A stretch of DNA of 64,000 nt, from NCBI GenBank assembly GCA_965221075.1, contig OZ244865.1, forward strand, positions 2,480,001 through 2,544,000. The letters are read 5' to 3'. This DNA is from UBA2970 sp965221075 (lineage in GTDB: Bacteria; Verrucomicrobiota; Verrucomicrobiia; Limisphaerales; AAA164-E04). A program made the translations under genes and the position numbers. Below the pieces are notes generated by a model that saw only the letters and a program-made list of their open reading frames with translations, ran no database searches and was not told the DNA's origin. Shown piece by piece: positions 35,306-44,524 of this stretch. Each line of letters opens with the position of its first letter. The first letter of the stretch is position 1.

Positions 35306-37006
35306 ATGAGCTGGCGCCACGCCCTCTCGATGCTCCTTGCGGCCGGGATGGCGGGCCTCTGGGCCTGGAGCCTGGCTCCCGGCGCCCCCCTGTCCCCCTC
35401 CTCCCGTCCCCGGGTGCTCCCCCGGGCCGATCCGCTCGATATCGCCTCCATCCGCATCGAGGGCTCCGGGGAGGAGATCCGCCTGGTCCGTGGCGGCTAC
35501 GGCTGGAGCCTGGAGAGCCCGGTCCGCTATCCGGCCGACGCCATCAAGGCGGAGTCCCTGCTCGAGGGCCTTCTGGATCTGGCCAGCACGGGAAGCCTCA
35601 ACCCGGAGCCGGAGGCCTCCTACGGACTGGATCCTCCCCGCCTGACGGTAACCCTCCAGGGCCAGGGCCGGAAGGATCTGGTCCTGGAAGTGGGGGACCG
35701 GGACGCCGAGGTGCAGTTCGTCCGCCTTCGGGGCTCGAAGACCGTCGAGGCGGTCGAGCGGAACGCCCTCGGGATCCTGGACAAGGGCGCCGGACACTGG
35801 CGCGACCTGCGCCTGCTTCCCTTCGATCCGTCCCGGATCGTGGACTTCCGCCACCAGGGGGAAGGAATCCTCCGCCTCAGCCGCAGCACCGGCAGCCGGG
35901 AATGGACCATGGTCGATCCGGCGCCCGGAGGCCGCCTGGACGACTGGGCCTTCGCCCGGTTCCTTCAGGATCTGGGACGGCTGCGCATCCAGGAATTCGG
36001 GAGCTGGGGCACGGAAGCGGTCCAGGCCCGCTGGGAGTTCCTCCTTTCCGACGGCGCCGTCTATCCGGTGGTCCTCTCCGGCCCGGATCCGGACCGCCCC
36101 GAGAGGTTCCTGGCGAGGCTGGGCGAGACGGAGACCCCGGCAGCCATCCCCTCGGCCTTCGTGCGCCAGTACCGCCGCCCCCACCGGATCTTCCGCAGCC
36201 CCTTCCTTCTGGACGCCGGGATCGGCTTCGACCGGATCGGCGTCGAGGCCGGAGAGCGCTACCAGCTGGCGCTGCAGCCTTCCGGAAAGTGGCTGCTGGA
36301 GAGCCCCGAGGTCCTGGAGACCGATCCCCGGCTGATGGGGGACTTCGTGCGCCAGCTGGCCGAGCTCCGCATCGAGGAGTTCGTCAGCGACAGCCGGTCC
36401 CCCTCGCAGGACGCCTCCCTGCCGTCCGCCCTGCTCTCCTTCCGCTTCTCCCAGGAAGGGGCCGATCCGGTCCTCCTCCGGTTCCATCCCTACCGCGACC
36501 GCCTGTTCCTGGCCCGGCGCAGCGACGAGCCGCGATCGCTCTACGCGGTGTCACGCGAGCAGGTCCTGCAGCTTCCCGACGAGGGCTGGAAGCTCCGCCA
36601 ACGGAGGCTGTGGGACTTCGGGCCCGGAGATGTCGCCGGCATCAGGGCCGCCTCCTCGGAGGGCGGCGAGCGGCTCTGGAGGCGCACGCCCGAAGGATGG
36701 CTCCGCGACCAGGCTCTGCTTCCTGAAGTCGAGGGGGAGCGCCTCGAATACCATCTCGCCCGCATCTTCGAGCCGGATGCCTGGATCCTGCGCCGGGAGG
36801 GCGAGACGCCCCTCTCCTCCCTGATCGGATCCCACACTGCCCTGGAGATCGAGCACGGGCGGCAGCAGTCATCGACCCTGCTGCTGGGTCCGCCCTCTCC
36901 CGGCGCGGGACGCCGTGCGGCCACCCTGGTCGGCGGCTTCCCCACCCTCTTCGAGTATGCGCCGGGCCACGCCGATCCCCTGGAATGGATCCTGCTCCAC
37001 CAGTAG
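35306..37006 (+). CDS. DUF4340 domain protein
   Basis: The 566-residue protein has an N-terminal membrane anchor and a long periplasmic part with DUF4340-type beta repeats ('EEIRLVRGGYGWSLESPVRYPADAIKAESLLEGLLDL', 'YGLDPPRLTVTL', 'WRDLRLLPFDPSRIVDF'). DUF4340 proteins usually accompany GldG-type ABC systems, as here, and are thought to be structural or sensory partners. Its 3' end overlaps the AsmA-like gene by 22 nt. Confidence 0.85.
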   Translation: MSWRHALSMLLAAGMAGLWAWSLAPGAPLSPSSRPRVLPRADPLDIASIRIEGSGEEIRLVRGGYGWSLESPVRYPADAIKAESLLEGLLDLASTGSLNPEPEASYGLDPPRLTVTLQGQGRKDLVLEVGDRDAEVQFVRLRGSKTVEAVERNALGILDKGAGHWRDLRLLPFDPSRIVDFRHQGEGILRLSRSTGSREWTMVDPAPGGRLDDWAFARFLQDLGRLRIQEFGSWGTEAVQARWEFLLSDGAVYPVVLSGPDPDRPERFLARLGETETPAAIPSAFVRQYRRPHRIFRSPFLLDAGIGFDRIGVEAGERYQLALQPSGKWLLESPEVLETDPRLMGDFVRQLAELRIEEFVSDSRSPSQDASLPSALLSFRFSQEGADPVLLRFHPYRDRLFLARRSDEPRSLYAVSREQVLQLPDEGWKLRQRRLWDFGPGDVAGIRAASSEGGERLWRRTPEGWLRDQALLPEVEGERLEYHLARIFEPDAWILRREGETPLSSLIGSHTALEIEHGRQQSSTLLLGPPSPGAGRRAATLVGGFPTLFEYAPGHADPLEWILLHQ

Positions 37007-39939
37007 CCGTCCGGAGGAAGGGGCGGCGCCTCCGCCGGTGGCTTGGGGGGATCCTGGCCCTGCTGATCCTGGCGCCGCTTGCGTCGCTGCTCTACCTCAG
37101 CCAGGTGGGACTCCCAGCTCCCCTGCAGCGCCACATCCAGGAGCGGATCCGAACGCTGGGCTTCGAGCTGGAGATGGAGGAAGCGCGCTGGTTTCCCTCC
37201 CGGGGCATGGTCGCCCGGCAGGTGAGGCTGCGTTCCCTCCGGCCCACGCAGGCCCCGCTGCTGCGCGTCGCGGAGCTGGCGGTGGACTCCTCCCTCGACC
37301 GGATGGAGCTGCGCCAGGCCACCCTCGAGCTTCCCGGCCTCTCCCTCGAGGCCGACATCGACCAGGCCTTGCTGGAGCGCACCTCCGAAGGCTCGTGGAT
37401 GCTGCGCCGCCTGGCCGGCCGGATGCTCCACGTGGAACTGGAGATCGAGGCGACCATCCGCAATCCCAGCCTGCTGGCGCCGGACGAGCAACAGGAGATC
37501 GACTGGGAGCCATGGAAGAGGCTTGCCGAGTCGATCTCCAGCCATCTGGCCTCCTCGCCTGGATCCGATCTCCCCCGCCTGAAGGCGTGGATGGATCTGG
37601 ACGGGGCCGATCCCTGGAGCGCCAGGGGGAGGCTCGAGCTGGCCTGCGAATCCCTCCGGCTTCCCTCCCAGGGGGAGTTCAGGCAAGTCTCTCTGCACCT
37701 GGACCTCCTCCCGCCACGCAGCCCCTCGGAGCTGTCGGTCCAGGGACGGCTCTCGGCCGGGAGCTGGAGGAAGGACGAGTCGGGCATCCGGGATCTCCTC
37801 CTGGAGACCCTGGTGCGATGGACCCCCTCGGGCCTGGTCCAGGCCAGGTGGTCCGCGGACGCCGGAGAATCCCGGATCGGACCGGCATCCTTCCCGGCGC
37901 TCTCGCTGGGGGGGCTGACCCGCCCGGCCTCCCCGGGCCTGGAGAGCCGCATGGCGCTCGCCATGCCCGCCCTCCACAGCCAGGAGGCGGCGCTCGAGGA
38001 GCTGGAGCTGGCCGCCACCCTGGTCCATCAGGGCGCCGATCACCGGAGCGCAAGCGGCTCCTGGAGCCTGAAGGCCCGGAACCTCTCCACTCCCTGGGCC
38101 AGCGCTCCCCAGGCCAGCCTCTCGGGCCGGCTGGGATCGCAGGGGACCGGCTCCATCGGCGACCGGTCCCTGGACCTCCATGCCTCCATCCCCACCCTCG
38201 CCCACCGATCCCTGGCCCTCGAAGACGTCCTGCTGGATGCCCGATGGCGGTCCCCCCGAATCCTGGTGGACCGGCTGAGTGCCGGAATCGGCCAGGGAGG
38301 ACTTGAAGTCGAGGCTACGGTCGACACCTTCTCCCGGCTTCTCCACCTGCACAGCTCGGCCTTGAGAGTTCCGCTCCACCAGCTGGCCCCCCTCCTGCCC
38401 GAGAAGCCTCGCCAGTGGCTCGGCCAGTACCAGTTCGACTCCCCTCCCCTGATCCGGGCATCCGGGCAGATCTCCCTGCCACAGGGCGGCGTGGAACAGG
38501 ACCTGCTGAGCACCATGAAGATCGACGGCTCCTTCCGCTCCGGCAAGGGCTCCTTCCGCAGCATCGGCTTCAGCTCGGCCTCCTCCACCGTGGTCTTCGA
38601 GGACCGGGCCTGGAGCCTCCCCGACCTGCACGTCGTGCGCCCCGAAGGCGAGCTGCGCCTGAGCCTCCGCAGCGACACACTGACCAAGGATCACCACTGG
38701 GGCTTCCAAGGCACCATCGATCCTCCGGCCCTTGTTCCCCTGCTCTCCCCGGCCCAGCGGAAGGGCCTGGCCATGTTCCGGTTCCCCGAGCCCCTTGCCG
38801 CCCAGGGCACCCTGGAAGGACGCTGGCGGTCTCCTGGCTCGACCCGCATCGACGCGGAGATCGATCTCTCCCGGTTCCTGTTCCGAAAAGTGGAGCACAG
38901 CTCCCTGCAGGCCCGGGTACGGCACGCCGGCCGCATCACCGTGGTGACCGGAGCCCGACTGCAGGGGCCCAGCGGCTCCTTCCAGGCACGGAAGGTCCGG
39001 ATCGACGGAAGCGCCGGAACAGTCGCCTTCGAGAAGGGCCTGTCCACCCTGGATCCCATGGCCACGGCACGGATGATCGGTCCCTCGGTGGTGGAGGGCT
39101 TCCGCCCCTACCGCTTCGATCGGCCTCCCATGGTGCAGGTGGAAGGGACCATCCCCTTCGATGGCGGCCCCAAGGCCGATGCCCGCTTCTCGGTCCAGGG
39201 CGGACCATTCGGATGGAACCGCTTCCGCTCCCCCCGCATCGAGACCGAAGTGGAGTGGAAGGGGCGCCAGGTCCGCCTGCACCCCTTCCAGGCCGTCTTC
39301 TACGGGGGAACAATCCAGGGACGCCTGGATCTGGAGCTGGGAGCAGCAGGAGCCACCCCCTTCGCCCTCGAGGCGAGATGCCGGGAGGTGGATCTCAACT
39401 CTCTGCTCATCGATCTGTTTCCCGGCAAGAAGCAGCCCACCGGACGGATGGAGGGGCAGCTGCGCATCGACCAGGGCCTCACCCAGGACAACCACAGCTG
39501 GCAGGGTTCGGGCTGGGCCAGAATGGATCAGGGAGTTCTATGGGACTCCCCGCTCTTCGGAATCATCTCCAAAACCCTCAACGCTCTCTCGCCAGGCCTG
39601 GGCAACCAGAAGGCAGTCTCGGGCGCAGGCACATTCCATATGCAGGAAGGAGCGCTGGTCAGCCAGGATCTTGCCATCGAGCTCGAGCCCTTCACCCGGG
39701 TGCTCTACCAGGGAAGCGTCGACTACCAGGGAAGGCTGGACGCCCGGGCCGAAGCGCAGATCCTCCGGGAAGCCCCCCTGCTGGGAAGGGAGATCAGCAT
39801 CATGCTCCTCCCCGTCTCCAAGCTCTCGGTTCTACGCATCGGGGGCACGCTCGAGAAGCCCTCGGTAGAGCCGGTCCTCGTCCTGCCCAAACTGCTCTAC
39901 CAGCTCTTCAACGCCTCAGAAAGGACAAATGGGTCGTAG
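36985..39939 (+). CDS. AsmA-like large envelope protein
   Basis: The 984-residue product has a short basic cytoplasmic tip, one membrane helix (about residues 20-42) and a very long beta-rich periplasmic region. The C-terminal 'AGTFHMQEGALVSQDLAIELEPFTRVLYQGSVDYQGRLDARAEAQIL' and 'RIGGTLEKPSVEPVL' match the AsmA_2/DUF3971-like end of bridge proteins that carry phospholipids between membranes. The start ATG lies inside the DUF4340 gene; no better start was seen. Placement after an ABC/Gld module suggests a shared envelope task, which is inference. Confidence 0.85.
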   Translation: MDPAPPVAVRRKGRRLRRWLGGILALLILAPLASLLYLSQVGLPAPLQRHIQERIRTLGFELEMEEARWFPSRGMVARQVRLRSLRPTQAPLLRVAELAVDSSLDRMELRQATLELPGLSLEADIDQALLERTSEGSWMLRRLAGRMLHVELEIEATIRNPSLLAPDEQQEIDWEPWKRLAESISSHLASSPGSDLPRLKAWMDLDGADPWSARGRLELACESLRLPSQGEFRQVSLHLDLLPPRSPSELSVQGRLSAGSWRKDESGIRDLLLETLVRWTPSGLVQARWSADAGESRIGPASFPALSLGGLTRPASPGLESRMALAMPALHSQEAALEELELAATLVHQGADHRSASGSWSLKARNLSTPWASAPQASLSGRLGSQGTGSIGDRSLDLHASIPTLAHRSLALEDVLLDARWRSPRILVDRLSAGIGQGGLEVEATVDTFSRLLHLHSSALRVPLHQLAPLLPEKPRQWLGQYQFDSPPLIRASGQISLPQGGVEQDLLSTMKIDGSFRSGKGSFRSIGFSSASSTVVFEDRAWSLPDLHVVRPEGELRLSLRSDTLTKDHHWGFQGTIDPPALVPLLSPAQRKGLAMFRFPEPLAAQGTLEGRWRSPGSTRIDAEIDLSRFLFRKVEHSSLQARVRHAGRITVVTGARLQGPSGSFQARKVRIDGSAGTVAFEKGLSTLDPMATARMIGPSVVEGFRPYRFDRPPMVQVEGTIPFDGGPKADARFSVQGGPFGWNRFRSPRIETEVEWKGRQVRLHPFQAVFYGGTIQGRLDLELGAAGATPFALEARCREVDLNSLLIDLFPGKKQPTGRMEGQLRIDQGLTQDNHSWQGSGWARMDQGVLWDSPLFGIISKTLNALSPGLGNQKAVSGAGTFHMQEGALVSQDLAIELEPFTRVLYQGSVDYQGRLDARAEAQILREAPLLGREISIMLLPVSKLSVLRIGGTLEKPSVEPVLVLPKLLYQLFNASERTNGS

Positions 39940-40298
39940 CTCCCTGATACGACTGCTTCCGGGAAATCAATTACAGCTCTACCGAAAAAAGCGCCATATG
40001 CGATCAACATATAATTCGAGGACGCTCCAAGGACTCTCAAACGTACGGCGCAACCTGAACACGGCTCGTCATCGGATTAGCTGCTACGGCTAGAGACTCG
40101 TCCAGATTCCGTCAAGGAGAGCAAGCCGGTTGAGCCAGGGGGTAACGAGCTGGGGCATACTATCAATCAATCAGACCGATTAGCAGAGGCAGCCAGCCAG
40201 GCTGCCCGGATCTAACATTGCCAACACGAAACTCCGCAGAGACAGCTAACTCCGCAGAAAAAGTCCAGCATAGACAATCTGCACGCTAGCAGTTCATA
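39940..40298. other. Start of AT-rich island, noncoding, with small repeats
   Basis: Composition changes sharply just after the AsmA-like gene. A hairpin GGCAGCC/GGCTGCC (40188-40206, 5-nt loop) has no T-run. AACTCCGCAGA occurs twice with an 18-bp period (40230-40240, 40248-40258). No gene was found; this may be the boundary of an acquired segment. Confidence 0.5.
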
Positions 40299-41165
40299 TT
40301 AAAAAAATAAGCCAGGAGACAGCCGAGGCATAACTTCAGTTCCATCCATAATAGCTTTCATGGCTTCGTCATATTTTTCATATGGAACACCAATAACTTC
40401 ATGCCCTGGAGGCATAGAAATACTCAATTCTCCCAATTGCCATTTACTGTCCTCTGGAGACCAATACAAAGCCAGCTGCATATTAATGACAAAAACGTAG
40501 TCACTGGAAACTAGAGCCAAACAGAACTTTGCCCATGCAACACTGCCATTCAGATCATATACATCCTTAGGAGATCTGTAATACTTGAATTTTGATTTTT
40601 GCTTTCCGTATTGATAGACGACGTATCCCCCAGGAGCATAATCAGAGGAATTAATCAATCCGGATATTTTCGATTGCGAGCCACGCACATCAACGAGAAC
40701 GCTATCGGGAATGAATGAATGGAATCTCACAAATGCTCCTGAATCGATATAGTTGCTGTAACTGTTGCTGATCTCGCTGTAATCATTGGCTATGTCGTCA
40801 ATGCCAGAATCGACGCCGTAGTAATCCGGATCCCTGAAGGTCAGGTAGCTTTCCAAATCGCCCGATGATAGATAGTAGAGCCAATTTGTCAATTTATCGG
40901 CAAGAGACACTCTTTGATTTTCCGAGATTTCACGGCTGTTGCTTGCAACAATATCGGCGATGATATTGGTCATTTCCCTACTGTCTAGTTCCACATGGGA
41001 CATTCTTTTCCACCTGATTTGCTGGTTTTTTTCTGCTTTTCTTAGCCCTTCTGAAACCACAGGAAGCTGACCGCTATCCGGCTCGACATCATGTTCGCGG
41101 CTCAAATAGAGGTAAGCACACAATCCAATTGCAAGAACTCCCAGCGTGTAATAGAGCGATTTCAT
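40299..41165 (-). CDS. AT-rich ORFan, membrane-anchored
   Basis: The 288-residue product has one N-terminal hydrophobic segment (residues 4-20) followed by Tyr/Ser/Asp-rich sequence, predicted to be periplasmic. No known family was recognised. Base composition and codon use differ strongly from the flanking GC-rich genes, which suggests acquisition from elsewhere. The reading frame is long and intact in AT-rich DNA, where chance frames are short, so it is very likely a real gene. No Shine-Dalgarno sequence is visible. Confidence 0.75.
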   Translation of the reverse strand: MKSLYYTLGVLAIGLCAYLYLSREHDVEPDSGQLPVVSEGLRKAEKNQQIRWKRMSHVELDSREMTNIIADIVASNSREISENQRVSLADKLTNWLYYLSSGDLESYLTFRDPDYYGVDSGIDDIANDYSEISNSYSNYIDSGAFVRFHSFIPDSVLVDVRGSQSKISGLINSSDYAPGGYVVYQYGKQKSKFKYYRSPKDVYDLNGSVAWAKFCLALVSSDYVFVINMQLALYWSPEDSKWQLGELSISMPPGHEVIGVPYEKYDEAMKAIMDGTEVMPRLSPGLFF

Positions 41166-41848
41166 AACTGGCTACGCGATCGATGTTCGACTTCCGGCAT
41201 TCTTCAGTCCAGCAAGCTCATAGGGACAAAGCACTTCCGCAGCCTGCCAGTCTTTGAAAAAAGGCCTTGTCCCATCCGTTTGCTCGGACATGCCATTTCT
41301 GGCCAGCTACAACCTTCCGGGCATTTTCGGTTGTCTTTTTCATTTCTGAATGTTGCTCGGCCTTGCGCCTCCCCGCTTCAACTTGCCCCAAAGCGCATAC
41401 TTGGATCTGCTTTGGTTCTGACTCGTCCATTGTCAAGCTGTGTCAATTGGACCGATGTTCCCCGTGTTCGATCTGGCATTCCTGATGTGCTACCGCATCG
41501 GTTTCTGCTTCAGGATTCGCCAAGCGTCTGTTCAAGGCTTCAGCCTGGTCCATCTTCCTAGATACGCTTATGGTTTGAACGACTGGTTTATGTGAACATT
41601 AGCAAGATTCGGATACTGCTCGCCTTGGAGGACAGCACAGGTTGTTAGGCTCCCCTTGTTGCAAGCAACGAGCCAAGCCGGTAAGGCCGTGCGTTCGTTC
41701 CTGGAGATTCCGACGGTTTAATGTCCCGTCGGAGTAACCCGGTAGTGTCTGCCAAAACCAGAGCTAGCGTGCCGATCCTGGAAAAGTCTTTCCTGCTGCA
41801 CCTCCTCGGTCTGTGTAAAGGATCCGGTCGTTAATCGTATTTCCAGAC
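41166..41848. other. Intergenic region of the AT-rich island
   Basis: About 680 bases between the ORFan and the transposase. A 72-codon minus-strand frame (41218-41436) has no recognisable features. The transposon end should lie in the right part, near 41.7-41.84 kb, but no terminal inverted repeat matching the other side could be identified. Confidence 0.45.
41709..41733. repeat. 8-bp hairpin near the ISAzo13 element
   Basis: TCCGACGG (41709-41716) pairs with CCGTCGGA (41726-41733) across a 9-nt loop, and can be extended by further weak pairs. It lies about 115 nt beyond the transposase stop and may be part of the element end or a terminator for it. Confidence 0.4.
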
Positions 41849-43084
41849 TTATCGAGAGTGCAATGAGTAGTTCCAGTCACCGTGAAACTCATTCTCACGC
41901 AGCGAGAGCGCGGCCATCTCCGCCTTGGTGATCTTCTCTCCGGTTGGGTTTTTTCTCATATCGAGCTTTGCTTTGATCCGTAGACCGGCGTCGGATTGTG
42001 TGTTTCCAATCATGTCGACAATGGTCTCGAATGTCCGTAGCATCTTGCCCCACCAGTTCTGCGAGATGTGGCAGAACAGCCGATGCTCGATCTTGTTCCA
42101 CTTGCTGGTGCCTGGGGGGTAGTGGTTGACATGAATGAGCAGGCTCGTCTCGTCGGCAAACTGCTGCAGGTGATTCTTGCACGCTCGCGAGCGGTATCCG
42201 TTGCTCCCACCCGCATCAACAGTGATGTACAATTCCGACGCCTCGGGATAGCGTTTCTTGCCCAACTGGCTCCACCAGCGCCGCAGCGATGCTACGGCAA
42301 TAGCAGGCGTCTCGTGATCTCGTCCGGCATTCACCAACGCCTCGTTGCTCCCCATGTCGTAGATGCCGTAGGGAATCGCCTTGCCCCTGGCGTCCTTCGG
42401 AAAATCATGCACTAGCGATTGCTCAGGGCACCCCTTTGGCTGCCACTCGCGCCCACCGTTGGTGTAGTCCCCCACTAGCTCCTTCTTCTTCATGTCCACC
42501 GAGATCACCGGCTGAGCGTGTTGCAGAAACTCGTCAGTTTTTGCGTTGATGTGCCCGAACTGCGCATTGCGGTCCGGATGCACGACCATTTCCCGGCTTT
42601 TGCGCACCGATTGAAGACTGTAGCCAAGTTCACGTAGCAAGCGGCCCACAGTCGTTGCGCATACCTTCCACCCCGCCTGCGCAAGCGCTGCGGCGAGCTT
42701 CGCTCGGCTTTTGCATGTCCACCTCATTGGCGACTGGGGATCACCGCGCGTCAGCGGGTGCACCAGCTTCTCCAGCGCTTCCTTGATGCCCGGCTGAGAT
42801 TTCTCGATGTCCGGTCGCCCAGCTCCCGGAAGACGCACTCCGTCTTGCTCGAGGTCGCCAGATGAGATCTCACGGCACCCTGTCCGAATGGTCTGACGCG
42901 ATAATCCAGTAGCATCCGATACCAGCGAGAGCCCTCCATACCCGATAGCAATCGATTCGGTGGCTGCCCAGATGCGACGCACGCGCTCGTCGAGAATCTT
43001 TTCGACCGCTGCGTACTTCTGAACGATTGTCGCTTCGAGCTCGACATTCCGCCTTACATAGGAAGCGTAGCAGACAATATCCAA
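41849..43084 (-). mobile_element. ISAzo13-family transposase
   Basis: The 411-residue protein resembles the ISAzo13 ('Rhodopirellula-type') transposases. It begins with 'ILDERVRRIWAATESIAIGYGGLSLVSDATGLSRQTIRTG', a helix-turn-helix, and contains the DDE-like triad in 'ISVDMKKKELVGDY', 'YITVDAGGSNGYRSR' and 'WNKIEHRLFCHISQ'. The length is normal and there are no stops, so it may be active. The frame starts at a TTG at 43082-43084; the exact start is uncertain because family similarity begins about 14-30 residues in. Terminal repeats were not resolved. Its composition is intermediate between the island and the chromosome. Confidence 0.9.
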
Positions 43085-43150
43085 CCTAAAACTTATTATT
43101 TCGTGTCCTTACCCTGTGGCCTCGGAGATGTTCTTGACGTGCCTGACTAT

Positions 43151-44101
43151 TTATTTCAATGATCCCTCAAGCATGTCTTCCTCCAGTAGATTCGTTGAAT
43201 AAACTCTAGACGGATATGAATATTCGAAAAAACCTGAGTCTACATCGTCAGGATCTACATTCTCGCCAAGCAGCACTGACAGTTCTTCATGCCATTCTCT
43301 ATCTGCTTTTTCAAATTCTTGCAGAGTCATCTGTTCGAAAGCGACCAGATCTCTTGAAGGTCTTTTGGCATCATGATCATCTATCTTGGATAAAGTTCCA
43401 TCTCTATCGTTGTACTCACGATACCGTTCCGGCGTGAATCTGCTTTCTATATAGATGCGATGATCACGGTCAGCCATGTAGGCATCTATATCTATTCCTT
43501 CTGGTGGGTTAAGCAAATCTCGGTTTCGCACTAGTCTGGTTCCACCATTTACAACAGCCTGGTTCATAGCACCAAGGTCTCCATCGAAATGTTCGTCTAG
43601 ATAATCATTTCTCATTTTTTCCGCAGTGTATAAGCACAGCAATTCGTCTTTAGTCGGGTTAAACCATTTGGTGTTTTCAATAATGGATCTTCCAGCGCGG
43701 GAATTATGGATCTGGTAGTCCAATAATTGGCTGTAGGCCATGACCTTGGACAATTCAACCCACATTTCGTCTTCGAGGTCACGAATAGCCTTCTCGGTGT
43801 TGTGAATTCCTGCATACACAGATCGTGCATCTTCAATCGTATATGGACCCTCAAGCACTAGGCGAAGATCTGCAATTATGTTCTCCAAATCTGTGAATCT
43901 GGGAAGAAAGTTGTTCGAAATTGCTGTGACCATTTTCCAGTCAGTCTCTTTCTTGTTCTTTGCAGGATCGGATTTGGAAGAGTCAGTTGACAGGTTTCTA
44001 TTGTTCGTCGACTGGCTTGTGTCGTAGCCGTTAGTAAGGAAAGAAACAGACAAGAAAGCCAAGGCAAACAGCCCGGCTACAATCAAAATACAGGCTTTCA
44101 T
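43151..44101 (-). CDS. AT-rich ORFan with N-terminal signal or anchor
   Basis: The 316-residue product starts with a hydrophobic helix (MKACILIVAGLFALAFLSVSF) followed by a Ser/Asn/Lys linker and a charged helical domain (for example 'DARSVYAGIHNTEKAIRDLEDEMWVELSKVMAYSQLLDYQIH'). No family was recognised. The ATG at 44099-44101 is chosen because it gives a clean signal segment; an upstream start adds 12 residues. Codon use is AT-biased. It lies between the ISAzo13 transposase and the small gene at 44138, which is probably in the same transcript. Confidence 0.72.
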   Translation of the reverse strand: MKACILIVAGLFALAFLSVSFLTNGYDTSQSTNNRNLSTDSSKSDPAKNKKETDWKMVTAISNNFLPRFTDLENIIADLRLVLEGPYTIEDARSVYAGIHNTEKAIRDLEDEMWVELSKVMAYSQLLDYQIHNSRAGRSIIENTKWFNPTKDELLCLYTAEKMRNDYLDEHFDGDLGAMNQAVVNGGTRLVRNRDLLNPPEGIDIDAYMADRDHRIYIESRFTPERYREYNDRDGTLSKIDDHDAKRPSRDLVAFEQMTLQEFEKADREWHEELSVLLGENVDPDDVDSGFFEYSYPSRVYSTNLLEEDMLEGSLK

Positions 44102-44137
44102 CTCTGTTACAGCATCAAGCCCTTGTCCGGCACACAA

Positions 44138-44374
44138 CTAGTTCCCCGGGGAAGGGCTTTCTTGTTCTGGCTCATCAGGATTCTTGTCAGGGCCAGGCGG
44201 TTCGATTCCCATTATCCCTTCGACAGATTCAGATACTATTATGGAACAACCGCCGGGACAGGCAGGAGGAATAAACTTACGTATTATTTCGCAAGGATTA
44301 AGTCTTTCTCTGAAGATAAAATCTGGCTGACTGTTGCCAAGCCCGTCTTCTTGCTTGACTGTGATTTCAAACAA
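44138..44374 (-). CDS. Small acidic-tailed protein of unknown function
   Basis: The 78-residue frame begins at a TTG preceded by AAGGAG (minus strand, 44379-44384, 4 nt spacing), which is rare in this window and supports translation. It contains a CPGGC motif (PPACPGGCS), 'SESVEGIMGIEPPGP', and a Pro/Glu/Ser tail. There is no signal peptide. Its stop is 36 nt before the 44101 start, so both are likely cotranscribed. No homologue was recognised. Confidence 0.45.
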   Translation of the reverse strand: MFEITVKQEDGLGNSQPDFIFRERLNPCEIIRKFIPPACPGGCSIIVSESVEGIMGIEPPGPDKNPDEPEQESPSPGN

Positions 44375-44524
44375 AGGGCTCCTTCTATATGATTGGCTTT
44401 TATGCGCATAAAACGTTCTTTCTATGAGAGCTAATGTCTAGAATATGGTCGTCTCATTTTTTTCAAAGTGTCCCAGATTTGCCGGCCTTTCCCTCCGAAT
44501 CAGCTAACGGAACATCATCATCGT

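Noticed and set aside
40188..40206. Intrinsic terminator for the AsmA-like operon or the ORFan at 40299
   Set aside because: The 7-bp stem is sound, but it lacks a T-run on either strand and lies 93-250 nt from the nearest stop codons.
41720..43120. Terminal inverted repeats of the ISAzo13 element
   Set aside because: GGTAGTG near 41741 and GGTAAGG (minus strand, near 43116) share only four or five leading bases, which is not enough to define the ends.
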